Assembly (NCBI GenBank): GCA_964367945.1
Contig: CAYIZZ010000011.1
Coordinates: 1 to 35,170 of the forward strand
DNA: 35,170 bases
Source of the DNA: JAAYCI01 sp964367945
GTDB lineage: Bacteria > Bacillota > Clostridia > Oscillospirales > Ruminococcaceae
Reading direction: 5' to 3'
How positions within the stretch are numbered: the stretch's first letter is position 1; each line of letters begins with the position of its first letter. The position numbers were made by a program, and so were the translations under genes. Of the stretch, positions 1 through 7,552 are shown one piece after another. Below the pieces are notes generated by a model. The model worked only from the letters and a program-made list of their open reading frames with translations. It did not search any database and was not told the origin of the DNA.

Positions 1-191
1 TTCATGGCGTTTGATTTTTCTTTTATTATCGCCATGGTGTCTTTGTTCACACGTATCCCGTGCCCGCACTGATATTCATATGCCGTCAGCTGAAACTTCG
101 CCAAATAATCCGGCACGTCCTTCATGTGTTTAAACCCACATGTAGCAAAGGAATCGCCCCTACCTGCCGGACCAAACAAAGGCATTTTCAT
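1..191 (-). CDS. TIM-barrel endonuclease IV-like protein, N-terminal part (cut by window edge)
   Basis: Only the first 63 codons are in the window; the gene runs off the left edge. The translation opens MKMPLFGPAGRGDSF and continues with AYEYQCGHGIRV. This glycine-rich LFGPAG-x-x-DSF opening and the YEYQCG-x-G segment are typical of clostridial TIM-barrel proteins related to deoxyribonuclease IV and sugar-phosphate isomerases, which cleave abasic sites or act on sugar phosphates with bound metals. The metal ligands lie outside the window, so the activity cannot be judged. The gene begins two bases after the yqeG stop codon, so the two are probably co-transcribed. The start could be the ATG at 191 or the one at 185; neither has a strong Shine-Dalgarno sequence. 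Confidence 0.7.
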   Translation of the reverse strand, partial: MKMPLFGPAGRGDSFATCGFKHMKDVPDYLAKFQLTAYEYQCGHGIRVNKDTMAIIKEKSNAM

Positions 192-193
192 CT

Positions 194-694
194 TCAAAGT
201 AGCTTGCCCCCGTTTTTATAATAGCGCAGAAGAAACGGCTTTTCCAAATGACGCTTAAAGCGCACTGTCGGCTTTATGTCTTCATACAGTGGCTTCACCA
301 CCAAAACTCTTGCCCCATACAGTGTGCCGCCTAAAAGGTCAGTGAAAAGCTGATCTCCCACCAACGCAATGCTTTTTTTAGGTAGTCCCCAGCGTTTCTG
401 CGCTTCCCACAACCATTTTGGTGATGGCTTACAGCAAAAACTGGCAAATGGCAAGCCCAGCTTTTCGGCAAATGGCTCCACTCTTTTTTTTGTGTTGTTG
501 CTACCAAGCATCAACTTTATTCCATTTTCCTGCATTTTATTCAGCCAAACTTCTATATCTTTCTTCACTTCTTGGCTATCATGGGCTGTCAATGTATTAT
601 CCACATCCAGCACCAATGCCGAAATCCCATTCTCTTGCAAGTATTCCAGCGTGATTTTTGTCACATCCCTGAACATCACCTGTGGCACAAACAT
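194..694 (-). CDS. yqeG: YqeG family HAD IIIA-type phosphatase
   Basis: This 166-residue protein belongs to the YqeG group of haloacid-dehalogenase-fold phosphatases. HAD motif I is LVLDVDNTLT (residues about 28-37), with the nucleophile Asp and the Asp two residues later. Motif II is GSNNTKKRV. Motif IV is ALVGDQLFTD, with the acidic residues that hold Mg2+. Related proteins act on small phosphorylated substrates, and the family is linked to the phosphatidylglycerophosphatase GEP4; the substrate here is not known. The ATG is preceded by AAGGAGG with a 7-base spacer, so the start is firm. It has its own likely promoter, follows the rpsU terminator, and leads directly into the TIM-barrel gene. 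In B. subtilis yqeG heads the cluster containing yhbY, nadD, yqeK and rsfS; here it lies about 7 kb downstream of them. Confidence 0.93.
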   Translation of the reverse strand: MFVPQVMFRDVTKITLEYLQENGISALVLDVDNTLTAHDSQEVKKDIEVWLNKMQENGIKLMLGSNNTKKRVEPFAEKLGLPFASFCCKPSPKWLWEAQKRWGLPKKSIALVGDQLFTDLLGGTLYGARVLVVKPLYEDIKPTVRFKRHLEKPFLLRYYKNGGKLL

Positions 695-762
695 TTTTAA
701 GCCTCCTTATTTTATCCACACACTAGCACCTACTAGCATTTCACATGTCATATATATTATTG

Positions 763-778
763 ATTATATCACATTATA
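763..778 (-). promoter_or_regulatory. Candidate extended -10 promoter for yqeG
   Basis: Read on the minus strand, TGATATAAT (771-763) is an extended -10 element (TGn plus TATAAT). A second TATAAT lies just upstream at 778-773. Neither has a good -35 at 17 bases. The position between the rpsU terminator and the yqeG ribosome binding site is right for a separate promoter. Confidence 0.45.
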
Positions 779-805
779 AAAGTTTTGTTCCTGCTTTTTG
801 CATAT

Positions 806-831
806 AAAAAACGGACCCTGTAAGGATCCGT
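806..831 (-). terminator. Rho-independent terminator of rpsU
   Basis: Read on the minus strand, ACGGATCC pairs with GGGTCCGT (8 bp with one G-U pair) around a TTACA loop and is followed by six Ts. It begins 25 bases after the rpsU stop codon and closes that transcript before the yqeG promoter. Confidence 0.88.
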
Positions 832-855
832 CTGATGATGCATTTGCCGAAACAC

Positions 856-1032
856 TTATTTCACTTTACGCTTGCGCGCTGCTTCGGATTTTTTCTTACG
901 TTTTACCGAAGGCTTCTCATAAGCTTCACGCTTACGCACTTCGGCCAGAACGCCTGATTTTGCACACGAACGCTTGAACCTACGCAATGCGCTGTCCAAT
1001 GATTCGTTTTCTTTTACGCGTACTTCCGACAT
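856..1032 (-). CDS. rpsU: 30S ribosomal protein S21
   Basis: The product is a 58-residue basic protein starting MSEVRVKENESLDSALRRFK and ending in a Lys/Arg-rich tail (KRKKKSEAARKRKVK), the usual form of bS21. S21 is a late-assembling protein of the 30S platform next to the anti-Shine-Dalgarno end of 16S rRNA. The start codon follows AAGGGGGGA, a strong G-rich ribosome binding site. The gene is monocistronic here: it has a perfect consensus promoter and a long leader upstream and a hairpin terminator directly downstream. Its length and sequence are ordinary for the family. Confidence 0.96.
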   Translation of the reverse strand: MSEVRVKENESLDSALRRFKRSCAKSGVLAEVRKREAYEKPSVKRKKKSEAARKRKVK

Positions 1033-1145
1033 CTTTGTCCCCCCTTGCGCTTATAAGCAGGAGTTTTTGAGAAGATGCTATTCTTCCCACAGCTTCTTCC
1101 CACTGCGGCATCTGTAGACAATCATCTATTCCGTGCCTATATAAC
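1033..1145 (-). promoter_or_regulatory. rpsU 5' leader with possible SD-sequestering hairpin
   Basis: The untranslated leader is about 110 nt. On the minus strand a CTCCT segment lies 13 bases before AGGGG of the Shine-Dalgarno sequence. The two can pair over 5 bp with one G-U, and GCTTATAAGC is enclosed between them. Further upstream are two copies of GTGGGAAGAA with a 13-base period (1094-1103 and 1081-1090). A GAAGA/TCTTC hairpin overlaps the downstream copy. The regulatory role is inference; the pairing was found by eye. Confidence 0.4.
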
Positions 1146-1151
1146 AGTTAA

Positions 1152-1180
1152 ATTATACACACTTTTTTCCATAGTGTCAA
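1152..1180 (-). promoter_or_regulatory. Perfect consensus sigma-A promoter of rpsU
   Basis: On the minus strand TTGACA (1180-1175), a 17-base spacer and TATAAT (1157-1152) match the housekeeping consensus exactly. Transcription should start near 1145. A perfect match suggests strong constitutive transcription, with control left to the leader. Confidence 0.93.
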
Positions 1181-1201
1181 TACATTTCGCAATGCAATTT
1201 G

Positions 1202-1423
1202 TCAAAAAGTTTCTTTTTCGTCTTCAGCATCTGATGTAACTTCAGAATCTTCCTTCAAACAACCGGTGTTTTCATCACAATCCACTATACCGGACTCTTC
1301 ACAAGATATATATATTTCCTCCACTTTTTGTTGCAAACGACACAGCTTCGCTGTCATTTTTTCCAATTGCTGAATGGTATCTGTGATGCCGTTAAACATA
1401 AGTGCATATGATTTATCTTCCAT
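1202..1423 (-). CDS. Small acidic hypothetical protein, 73 residues
   Basis: I do not recognise this protein. It is probably real: ATG follows AGGAG with a 7-base spacer, and it fills the gap between leuS and rpsU on the coding strand. Residues about 10-40 have an amphipathic heptad-like pattern (TDTIQQLEKMTAKLCRLQQKV), suggesting a short coiled coil. The C-terminal third is strongly acidic (Asp/Glu) and includes three cysteines (SCEESGIVDCDENTGC), with a fourth in the helix. There is no signal peptide or membrane segment. It could be a small adaptor or a lineage-specific protein; no function can be assigned. Confidence 0.6.
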   Translation of the reverse strand: MEDKSYALMFNGITDTIQQLEKMTAKLCRLQQKVEEIYISCEESGIVDCDENTGCLKEDSEVTSDAEDEKETF

Positions 1424-1506
1424 GCAAAGTCTCCTATTATAAAAAATTCTTTTATATGGAGTATATCGTATTTACATGCAAAATCTTGTCGAAAAAAGAT
1501 GATTTT

Positions 1507-3924
1507 TTATCCTTTTACAGCGAAATTTATCAATTTATTAGGTACCCAAATTTCTTTGACTACTTCTTTACCATCCAGTTGTTTTTGGATAGAAGGCTCT
1601 GCTTTCGCCATTGCCAACGCCTCGTCTTTTGCTGTGTCCACTGCAACAGTTATGTGTCCACGTGGCTTGCCGTTCACCTGCACTACAATCTCAATGCTGT
1701 TTTCTTGCAGTTTGTTTTCATCCCACACCGGCCATGCTTGTAGGGCAATTTCCTCGCCAAACTCCATGTTTTGCCACACTTCTTCTGTCATATGCGGCGC
1801 AAACGGATTTAACAGCTTTAGCAGTATTTTATACTCTTCTTTTGTCACACCACCTGATGCTGTGAAATCATTCAGCAGGCTCATCATAGCGGCAATAGCT
1901 GTGTTGTGCTTTAGGTTTTCTACGTCGTTTGTTACTTTTTGAATGGTACGATGTACATTTGCCTCAAGGTCGGGCCGTATACCATCTGCGTCAATCACAC
2001 TGCCTTGCAGCGCCCATACGCGGTCCAAGAACCTACGACTACCTTTAATAGATGCCATGTTCCAAGGCGCAGTTTTTTCAAAGTCACCAATAAACATCTC
2101 GTATATACGCATGGTGTCTGCGCCAAACTCGTCTATTACATCTTCAGGATTTACCACGTTTCCACGGCTTTTGGACATTTTTTGGCCATCTTCGCCCAAA
2201 ATCATGCCATGAGATGTACGTTTCATGTATGGCTCTTTGCCGCCCACAACACCGATATCATACAAGAATTTGTGCCAAAAACGGCTATATAGTAAATGTA
2301 GGGTGGTGTGCTCCATGCCACCGTTGTACCAGTCTACCGGCATCCAGTATTCCAGCGCCTCTTTCGAGGCAAGCTCTTCGCTGTTGTGTGGGTCGCAATA
2401 ACGTAAGAAATACCAAGACGATCCTGCCCATTGTGGCATAGTATCGGTTTCTCTGCGTCCCGGACCTTTACAGGCAGGACAAGTGGTCTGCACCCATTCC
2501 TCGTGCCTTGCCAAAGGACTATCGCCCTCTGCTGTGGGCTCAAACTCTTCTATATACGGCAGCTCCAGCGGAAGCTCACTCTCTGGAATTGGCTGCCATC
2601 CACATTTTTCACACCAAACCATCGGTATGGGCTCGCCCCAATATCTTTGACGGCTAAACACCCAGTCACGCAGTTTGTAGTTTGTTTTTGCCTCGCCTTT
2701 ATTGTTGCGTATCAGCCAAGATACAATCTCTTTTTTGGCTGTTTCCACATCCATTTTGTTCAAGAACCCACTATTCACCATGGTTCCATTAGCTATGTCT
2801 GTATACGCCTGTTTTTCAAGGTCGCCGCCTGCTACCACCTCTATGATAGGCAGATCGAACTTTTTGGCAAACGCATAGTCGCGCTCGTCATGTCCGGGCA
2901 CCGCCATAATGGCGCCTGTGCCATAGCTTGCCAAAACATAGTCTGAAATATAAATGGGTATTGTCTCGCCACTGGCAGGGTTTATCGCATGTACGCCTTT
3001 CAGACACACACCGGTTTTTTCCTTGTCTGCTGCAAGCTCTGTGCGCTCAAAGTCGCTCTTTTTAGAAGCTTCAGCTTGATATGCGGCAATTTCCTCTACG
3101 TTTTGAAGCTGGCCTTCCCACTTTTTGAGGAAAGGATGCTCAGGACTCATTACCATGTATGTAGCACCAAACACCGTATCAGGACGGGTGGTGTATACCA
3201 CAAGATCGTCTTTTGCACTGGTGGCAAACACCATCTCGGCACCGTGGCTGCGGCCTATCCAGTTCACTTGAGAAGTAGACACACGTTCGATGTAATCAAG
3301 GCCTACCAAGTCATCTATCAGACGTCCTGCGTACTCGGTGATTTTCAGCATCCACTGGCTTTTCACCTTGCGGATAACTTCGCCATGGCAACGCTCGCAA
3401 CTTCCGCTTACCACTTCTTCGTTTGCCAGCACAACCTTACAGCTGGTGCACCAGTTCACGCTCATTTCCTTTTTGTATGCAAGGCCTTTTTTATACAGTT
3501 GCAAGAAAATCCACTGTGTCCACTTATAATAATTGGGATCGGTGGTGTCCACCTCTCTGTCCCAATCAAAACTCATGCCCAGCGAACGAATTTGCTTACG
3601 AAAACGATCTATATTGTTTTTTGTAACAATAGCCGGATGAATATGATTCTTTATCGCAAAGTTTTCTGTTGGCAGGCCAAAAGCGTCCCAACCCATGGGA
3701 TACAAAACATTCTCGCCTTGCATGCGGCGCTTGCGTGCCACCACATCCATAGCTGTATATGGGCGCGGATGCCCCACGTGCAGGCCCTGTCCGCTAGGAT
3801 ACGGAAACTCTACCAGCACAAAAAACTTTTTCTTATCTTCGCCCGTTTTAGCTGCAAATGTTTTATTTTCCAGCCAATGATCTTGCCATTTAGGCTCCAA
3901 TGTTTTTGGATCATATTTTACCAT
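1507..3924 (-). CDS. leuS: Leucine--tRNA ligase
   Basis: Class I leucyl-tRNA synthetase, which charges tRNA-Leu with leucine in the cytoplasm. The product is 805 residues, normal for bacterial LeuRS. The HIGH-type motif is HVGH (residues 49-52) and the KMSKS loop is at residues 582-586. A zinc-type CTSC...CERC cluster lies near residues 155-180. The editing (CP1) domain contains the threonine-rich TTRPDT and GHDERD segments used to hydrolyse mischarged tRNA. A TTG at 3933 in the same frame overlaps the AGGAG ribosome binding site, so I chose the ATG at 3924, 9 bases from AGGAG. No T-box leader fits in the 137 bases upstream. The gene follows rsfS, an order often seen in clostridia. Confidence 0.97.
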   Translation of the reverse strand: MVKYDPKTLEPKWQDHWLENKTFAAKTGEDKKKFFVLVEFPYPSGQGLHVGHPRPYTAMDVVARKRRMQGENVLYPMGWDAFGLPTENFAIKNHIHPAIVTKNNIDRFRKQIRSLGMSFDWDREVDTTDPNYYKWTQWIFLQLYKKGLAYKKEMSVNWCTSCKVVLANEEVVSGSCERCHGEVIRKVKSQWMLKITEYAGRLIDDLVGLDYIERVSTSQVNWIGRSHGAEMVFATSAKDDLVVYTTRPDTVFGATYMVMSPEHPFLKKWEGQLQNVEEIAAYQAEASKKSDFERTELAADKEKTGVCLKGVHAINPASGETIPIYISDYVLASYGTGAIMAVPGHDERDYAFAKKFDLPIIEVVAGGDLEKQAYTDIANGTMVNSGFLNKMDVETAKKEIVSWLIRNNKGEAKTNYKLRDWVFSRQRYWGEPIPMVWCEKCGWQPIPESELPLELPYIEEFEPTAEGDSPLARHEEWVQTTCPACKGPGRRETDTMPQWAGSSWYFLRYCDPHNSEELASKEALEYWMPVDWYNGGMEHTTLHLLYSRFWHKFLYDIGVVGGKEPYMKRTSHGMILGEDGQKMSKSRGNVVNPEDVIDEFGADTMRIYEMFIGDFEKTAPWNMASIKGSRRFLDRVWALQGSVIDADGIRPDLEANVHRTIQKVTNDVENLKHNTAIAAMMSLLNDFTASGGVTKEEYKILLKLLNPFAPHMTEEVWQNMEFGEEIALQAWPVWDENKLQENSIEIVVQVNGKPRGHITVAVDTAKDEALAMAKAEPSIQKQLDGKEVVKEIWVPNKLINFAVKG

Positions 3925-4061
3925 AACATCCAACTCCTACTGCCATCCATGCGGCACCTAATTTTATGTACAGCAATACATATATGAGCATTATTTCATT
4001 TCAGCACAAAAAAACTTTCACTAAAAGCTCATTTATATATAACTATATCGTTCTTCAATTC

Positions 4062-4400
4062 TTATATCTCTATTGGTTGCGCATCCGCCCACAGTCTTTC
4101 AAGGTCATAATATTCCCTTGCCTGTGGGTAAAATACATGCACAATAACACTGCCGTAATCCAAAAGAATCCAGCCGCCTGTTTTTTTGCCTTCAATGCGC
4201 AAGGGCTGCACACCCATCTCGCCCAGCTTGTAGTCTACTTCATCGCTAAGCGCACCCACCTGCGTAGAAGACGTACCTGTGGCTATCACAAAGTAGTCTG
4301 CCAAAACGGTGAGATCTTCCACTTTCAACACTTTAATATCTGTTGCTTTTTTCTCGTCTAGTACATGTTTGATTGTTTTTGCCAGTTCAAATGGTTGCAT
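4062..4400 (-). CDS. rsfS: Ribosomal silencing factor RsfS
   Basis: The 112-residue protein matches the RsfS (YbeB, DUF143) family over its length. The core reads DLTVLADYFVIATGTSSTQV, followed by GWILLDYGSVIVHVFYP and a C-terminal YYDLERLWADA. RsfS binds uL14 on the 50S subunit and blocks joining to 30S when nutrients are low. In many Bacillota it follows nadD and yqeK (B. subtilis yqeL); here two LCP genes lie between yqeK and rsfS. A candidate extended -10 promoter sits about 100 bases upstream, so it may be transcribed separately from the LCP genes. The start is ATG after GGGGA-type purines with a 6-base spacer. Confidence 0.95.
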   Translation of the reverse strand: MQPFELAKTIKHVLDEKKATDIKVLKVEDLTVLADYFVIATGTSSTQVGALSDEVDYKLGEMGVQPLRIEGKKTGGWILLDYGSVIVHVFYPQAREYYDLERLWADAQPIEI

Positions 4401-4484
4401 TAATAATCCCCTGTCTTTATGCTGAATAATATCGCTACAATGTATATTATCAGCTATGTCTTGCCGTTTACGTGGCTTTGAATA

Positions 4485-4510
4485 AAAGATAGTATCTTTA
4501 TATTATACCA
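4485..4510 (-). promoter_or_regulatory. Candidate rsfS promoter with palindrome at the start site
   Basis: On the minus strand TGGTATAAT (4510-4502) is an extended -10 element. It is followed at once by AAAGATACTATCTTT (4499-4485), two 7-base arms around one central base, covering the expected transcription start. No clear -35 is seen. The palindrome could be a repressor site or a 5' hairpin; both are guesses. Confidence 0.42.
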
Positions 4511-4533
4511 CACTACACGACGGCTTTCTATTT

Positions 4534-6084
4534 TTATCCCGGTTGCCATTCCACATTCACATCTGCGCCACCCTCGGGTTCTTGTACCTCGGACATTCCT
4601 TGTACATTCGGCGAATAAAGTGCTATGTTTGACGGTATTTGTATTTGCGGCAACCCCAGTTCCTCTGCAGGTACAGGGTGCTCGGCATCACGGAAATATT
4701 GATTCAGCAAACTTTCAAGTCCCGGATCTTCCGGTGTTCCTCTGCCATATAAATCAATGTAATACATGCTTCGTCCGCTACCATCAAGATCTGCTGTGGC
4801 ACCGGGCGCCTTGCAAAACATCACATTTTCCGGCTGTAAATTTAGCGCAGACACCGCCAAGCTCATCATGTCGCTAAGTGGAATATCGGTGTTGCAATAG
4901 CTTTCAAACACCGGCAAAAGATTCATGATATCTGTGGGCGTCATGTCTAACAAACGACGAAATACCGCCGAATAAAAGTGTCTTTGGTTATCAAGACGAT
5001 CAATGTCGCCACGCTCGAAGCCATCACCTTGGCGATTTCTTACAAAAAACTCTGCCGCATCGCCATCCATCCACTGCCAGCCTTGCTCAAGGCTACTTCC
5101 GGCATAGCTCATGGCCTGTGGCACATATACGTTAATGCCACCCAGCGCATCCACAATAGCGGTGAGTGCATCCATATCCATGGCAACATAATGATCTACC
5201 GGCAGCTGAAACAATTCCTGAAACGGGCCGGCCAAGTTATTTATCGGCGCATTTTCGTCATCACCTGAAATAAGCAATGCGTTGATTTTACCTGTGCCAT
5301 TTGTGTCATATTCATCTCCCACAAAACTATCCCTGGGAACTTGAAGCATGTTTAAGCTGTTATTTTTAAGGTCATACCTGCAATATAAAATCATGTCGGT
5401 CAGGCCCATGCCTGCGCCGTAGTCTCGACCTTCTTCGTTGTCTATACCTACCACAAGTAAATGCACTACATCATTTTTGTTATACTCTTTTGGAATACTT
5501 GTGGGCAAGATAGTCCCTAAAATACCGGTATTGAAAATATCATTAAAGTAATTCACACCCAGTGCACCCAGCACTGCAACACATAGCACCACTGCAAGCA
5601 ATACCTTGGGCCAACGACGACGCCTTCTTTTCTGCTTTACCGGTGGCTCAAAAAATTCTTCTTGCCAATTTCTTTGCCCTTGCCCAGGCACATCGTCATA
5701 GTCAAACACGTTATTGTGCACGGTTTGCGTCTTTGACTTTATAGGTATTTCATACTCTACTGCATTAATATTTCTCTTACGTGTGTGCGGAAAGTTATAC
5801 TCATTGTCATAATCAAATACATTATTACGTATAGTTTGTGCTTTTGGCATATCATCATAGTCAAACACACTGTCCGGCATGCTTTTTGCAGTCTTATTAT
5901 ACTCGCTGTCATAATCAAAGACATTGTCTATTTTGCTCTTGTGTGCCTGATTGTACTCGCTGTCATAATCGAACACGCTGCCGTTATTATTACGATTTTG
6001 TATAACAGAGGCAGTATCATGTTCTTCATTTGTATTTTTACGCCGAATGCGACCGGACTGATAAGAATGATACTCCTTTTTCAT
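4534..6084 (-). CDS. LytR-CpsA-Psr (LCP) family protein with VFDYD-repeat cytoplasmic tail
   Basis: The 516-residue membrane protein has three parts. Residues 1-155 are a hydrophilic N-terminal tail with five copies of VFDYD, three of them followed by [SN]EYN and two by D[MV]P, spaced roughly 16-35 residues apart. Residues about 160-182 form one membrane helix after a run of arginines. The rest is an extracellular LCP domain with GLTDMILY, MLQVPRDS and the arginine-containing DIDRLDNQRHF helix. LCP enzymes transfer teichoic acids or other undecaprenyl-linked glycopolymers to peptidoglycan; older annotations call them transcription regulators. I chose ATG 6084, seven bases after the upstream LCP stop codon and preceded by AGGTG. 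The repeat tail is not part of the LCP core and is probably disordered. Confidence 0.9.
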   Translation of the reverse strand: MKKEYHSYQSGRIRRKNTNEEHDTASVIQNRNNNGSVFDYDSEYNQAHKSKIDNVFDYDSEYNKTAKSMPDSVFDYDDMPKAQTIRNNVFDYDNEYNFPHTRKRNINAVEYEIPIKSKTQTVHNNVFDYDDVPGQGQRNWQEEFFEPPVKQKRRRRRWPKVLLAVVLCVAVLGALGVNYFNDIFNTGILGTILPTSIPKEYNKNDVVHLLVVGIDNEEGRDYGAGMGLTDMILYCRYDLKNNSLNMLQVPRDSFVGDEYDTNGTGKINALLISGDDENAPINNLAGPFQELFQLPVDHYVAMDMDALTAIVDALGGINVYVPQAMSYAGSSLEQGWQWMDGDAAEFFVRNRQGDGFERGDIDRLDNQRHFYSAVFRRLLDMTPTDIMNLLPVFESYCNTDIPLSDMMSLAVSALNLQPENVMFCKAPGATADLDGSGRSMYYIDLYGRGTPEDPGLESLLNQYFRDAEHPVPAEELGLPQIQIPSNIALYSPNVQGMSEVQEPEGGADVNVEWQPG

Positions 6085-6091
6085 ACTACAC

Positions 6092-7522
6092 CTATTGCAC
6101 CTCTGAAGGTGGCGTAGGATCTGGTGGCGCCTCACCTTCTACACTTTGCATATCGCCTATGGTGGTTATGCTGCTGGGAGCTGTGCCATATTCTGCTGTT
6201 GGGAATGTGTGAATATCCAGCTCTTCTGCCGGCACAACGTGACCATCAGGACGGAAATATTCGTTTAGTACGTCTGCTGTTTCTTGTGGTAGTAAATAGA
6301 TATAATCTTGGCCATCGCCACGTGGGTCTTGGCTACCGCCGTATGCCGGCCTTATGATTGCAACATCCGAGCTTTCCACTTCTAGTAGGTCAATGGCCAG
6401 CGCCGCTACTTGCATGATGTCATCATCAAAGCCACCTACATCTACATAGTAAAGCAATATTCTCATCCACATCATAAGGTCTGTGGGCGTAAGTTCTTTA
6501 AACTCACGGAACAACGCCGAGTAAATGCTCATCTGCATTTGCATTCTGGTGATATCGCTGTTTGGATAGTTGCGGTTTCTTACCACAAACTCCACATCCG
6601 TACCTGTGAGGCTTTGCCAGCCGGCACTAAGCACATTTTCAGGGTTTTCAGGATCAACTACATCTTGGGTCAAGAACACATCCAGCCTACCCATATGATC
6701 TACCAATGCTTTCATGGAATCAAGATCAAGCTTCACATAAAAGTCTACCGGTAGTTTCAGCTGTTCATAAATAGTGGTTGCCAGTGCTTCCATCCGCTTT
6801 GCGGGGTCTTCTGCCGAGACATATACCCCGTTTATTTTTTGATATGGGCCAGACTCTATATCTTCGCCGATATAAGTGTCACGTGGTATCTGCAAGATAT
6901 TGATGGTATTATTCACCGTGTCAAACATCACATACATAATCATGTCGGTGTTGCCAACTTTTTCATCTGTTGTATAGCCGTCGGCATCCTCGTTATCATA
7001 TGCTATGCCACACACAAGCCCTGCCACTATTCCTTTGCCTGTATATTCCGGCAAAGCCTCTGTTTGGATCTCTTCTATCACACTGCCCGACCACACATCA
7101 TCACTTTCAAACAGTTCACTGCTGGCCCACTGCACAATAAATAAAACAGTGCCTACCAAAATAGCTATCACCACAAGTATGGATATTAGCGCTATTTTTA
7201 GGCCACGCCTTTTCTTTTTGGGTGGTGGCGGCGGTGGTGAAAAATCACCCTGTGTGTTTCCTTCTGTTTTTGCTTTTTGCATAGTATCTTCTTTTATTAT
7301 ATTTTCTTCTTTATTTTCAGGCTGTGGCTTACTCGCATAATCACCTTGCACACTGGGTGCAGGGCTTTCTATTTTATGTGCATTACGATTAAGCGGCATA
7401 GCCTGCCTTTTATAGCCCGGAATACTGGGCTTTGCTTTTCTTTTATCGGGGTTTTCTTCCATGGTATCTTGTAATAAATCCATTTGCTCTTCCATGGAAT
7501 TATCCTGGTTTACCTGCTTCAA
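6092..7522 (-). CDS. LytR-CpsA-Psr (LCP) family protein
   Basis: The 476-residue protein is the upstream member of a tandem LCP pair. It has a cytoplasmic tail of about 107 residues ending in a run of six prolines followed by KKKRR, one membrane helix at about 108-130, and an extracellular LCP domain with GNTDMIMYV, ILQIPRDTYIG and SDITRMQMQ. These are the family's pyrophosphate- and arginine-bearing motifs for moving lipid-linked glycopolymers onto the wall. The start is TTG at 7522: GGAGG lies 8 bases upstream and the nearest in-frame ATG (codon 10) lacks such a site. The two LCP tails are unrelated in sequence, so the pair may have diverged in localisation or partner binding. It follows yqeK by 30 bases. 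Confidence 0.92.
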   Translation of the reverse strand: MKQVNQDNSMEEQMDLLQDTMEENPDKRKAKPSIPGYKRQAMPLNRNAHKIESPAPSVQGDYASKPQPENKEENIIKEDTMQKAKTEGNTQGDFSPPPPPPKKKRRGLKIALISILVVIAILVGTVLFIVQWASSELFESDDVWSGSVIEEIQTEALPEYTGKGIVAGLVCGIAYDNEDADGYTTDEKVGNTDMIMYVMFDTVNNTINILQIPRDTYIGEDIESGPYQKINGVYVSAEDPAKRMEALATTIYEQLKLPVDFYVKLDLDSMKALVDHMGRLDVFLTQDVVDPENPENVLSAGWQSLTGTDVEFVVRNRNYPNSDITRMQMQMSIYSALFREFKELTPTDLMMWMRILLYYVDVGGFDDDIMQVAALAIDLLEVESSDVAIIRPAYGGSQDPRGDGQDYIYLLPQETADVLNEYFRPDGHVVPAEELDIHTFPTAEYGTAPSSITTIGDMQSVEGEAPPDPTPPSEVQ

Positions 7523-7552
7523 AATAACTTCCTCCGGATTAATAATACATTA

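Noticed and set aside
3925..3933. TTG at 3933 as the leuS start
   Set aside because: It abuts the AGGAG ribosome binding site; ATG at 3924 has the correct spacing and matches the family start.
2989..3987. Plus-strand open frame of 332 codons opposite leuS
   Set aside because: It lies wholly antisense to a clear LeuRS, has no family motifs, and its His/Cys-rich composition is what the complement of this coding strand gives.
3999..4025. Possible rsfS terminator (CTTT/AAAG hairpin followed by Ts)
   Set aside because: Only about 4 Watson-Crick pairs plus wobbles; too weak to call.
3925..4061. T-box riboswitch upstream of leuS
   Set aside because: Only 137 bases are available and I see no T-box consensus (AGGGTGG-type) or following terminator.
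4534..7522. LytR transcriptional regulators
   Set aside because: Old family name; both proteins have a membrane anchor and an extracellular LCP transferase domain, with no DNA-binding domain.
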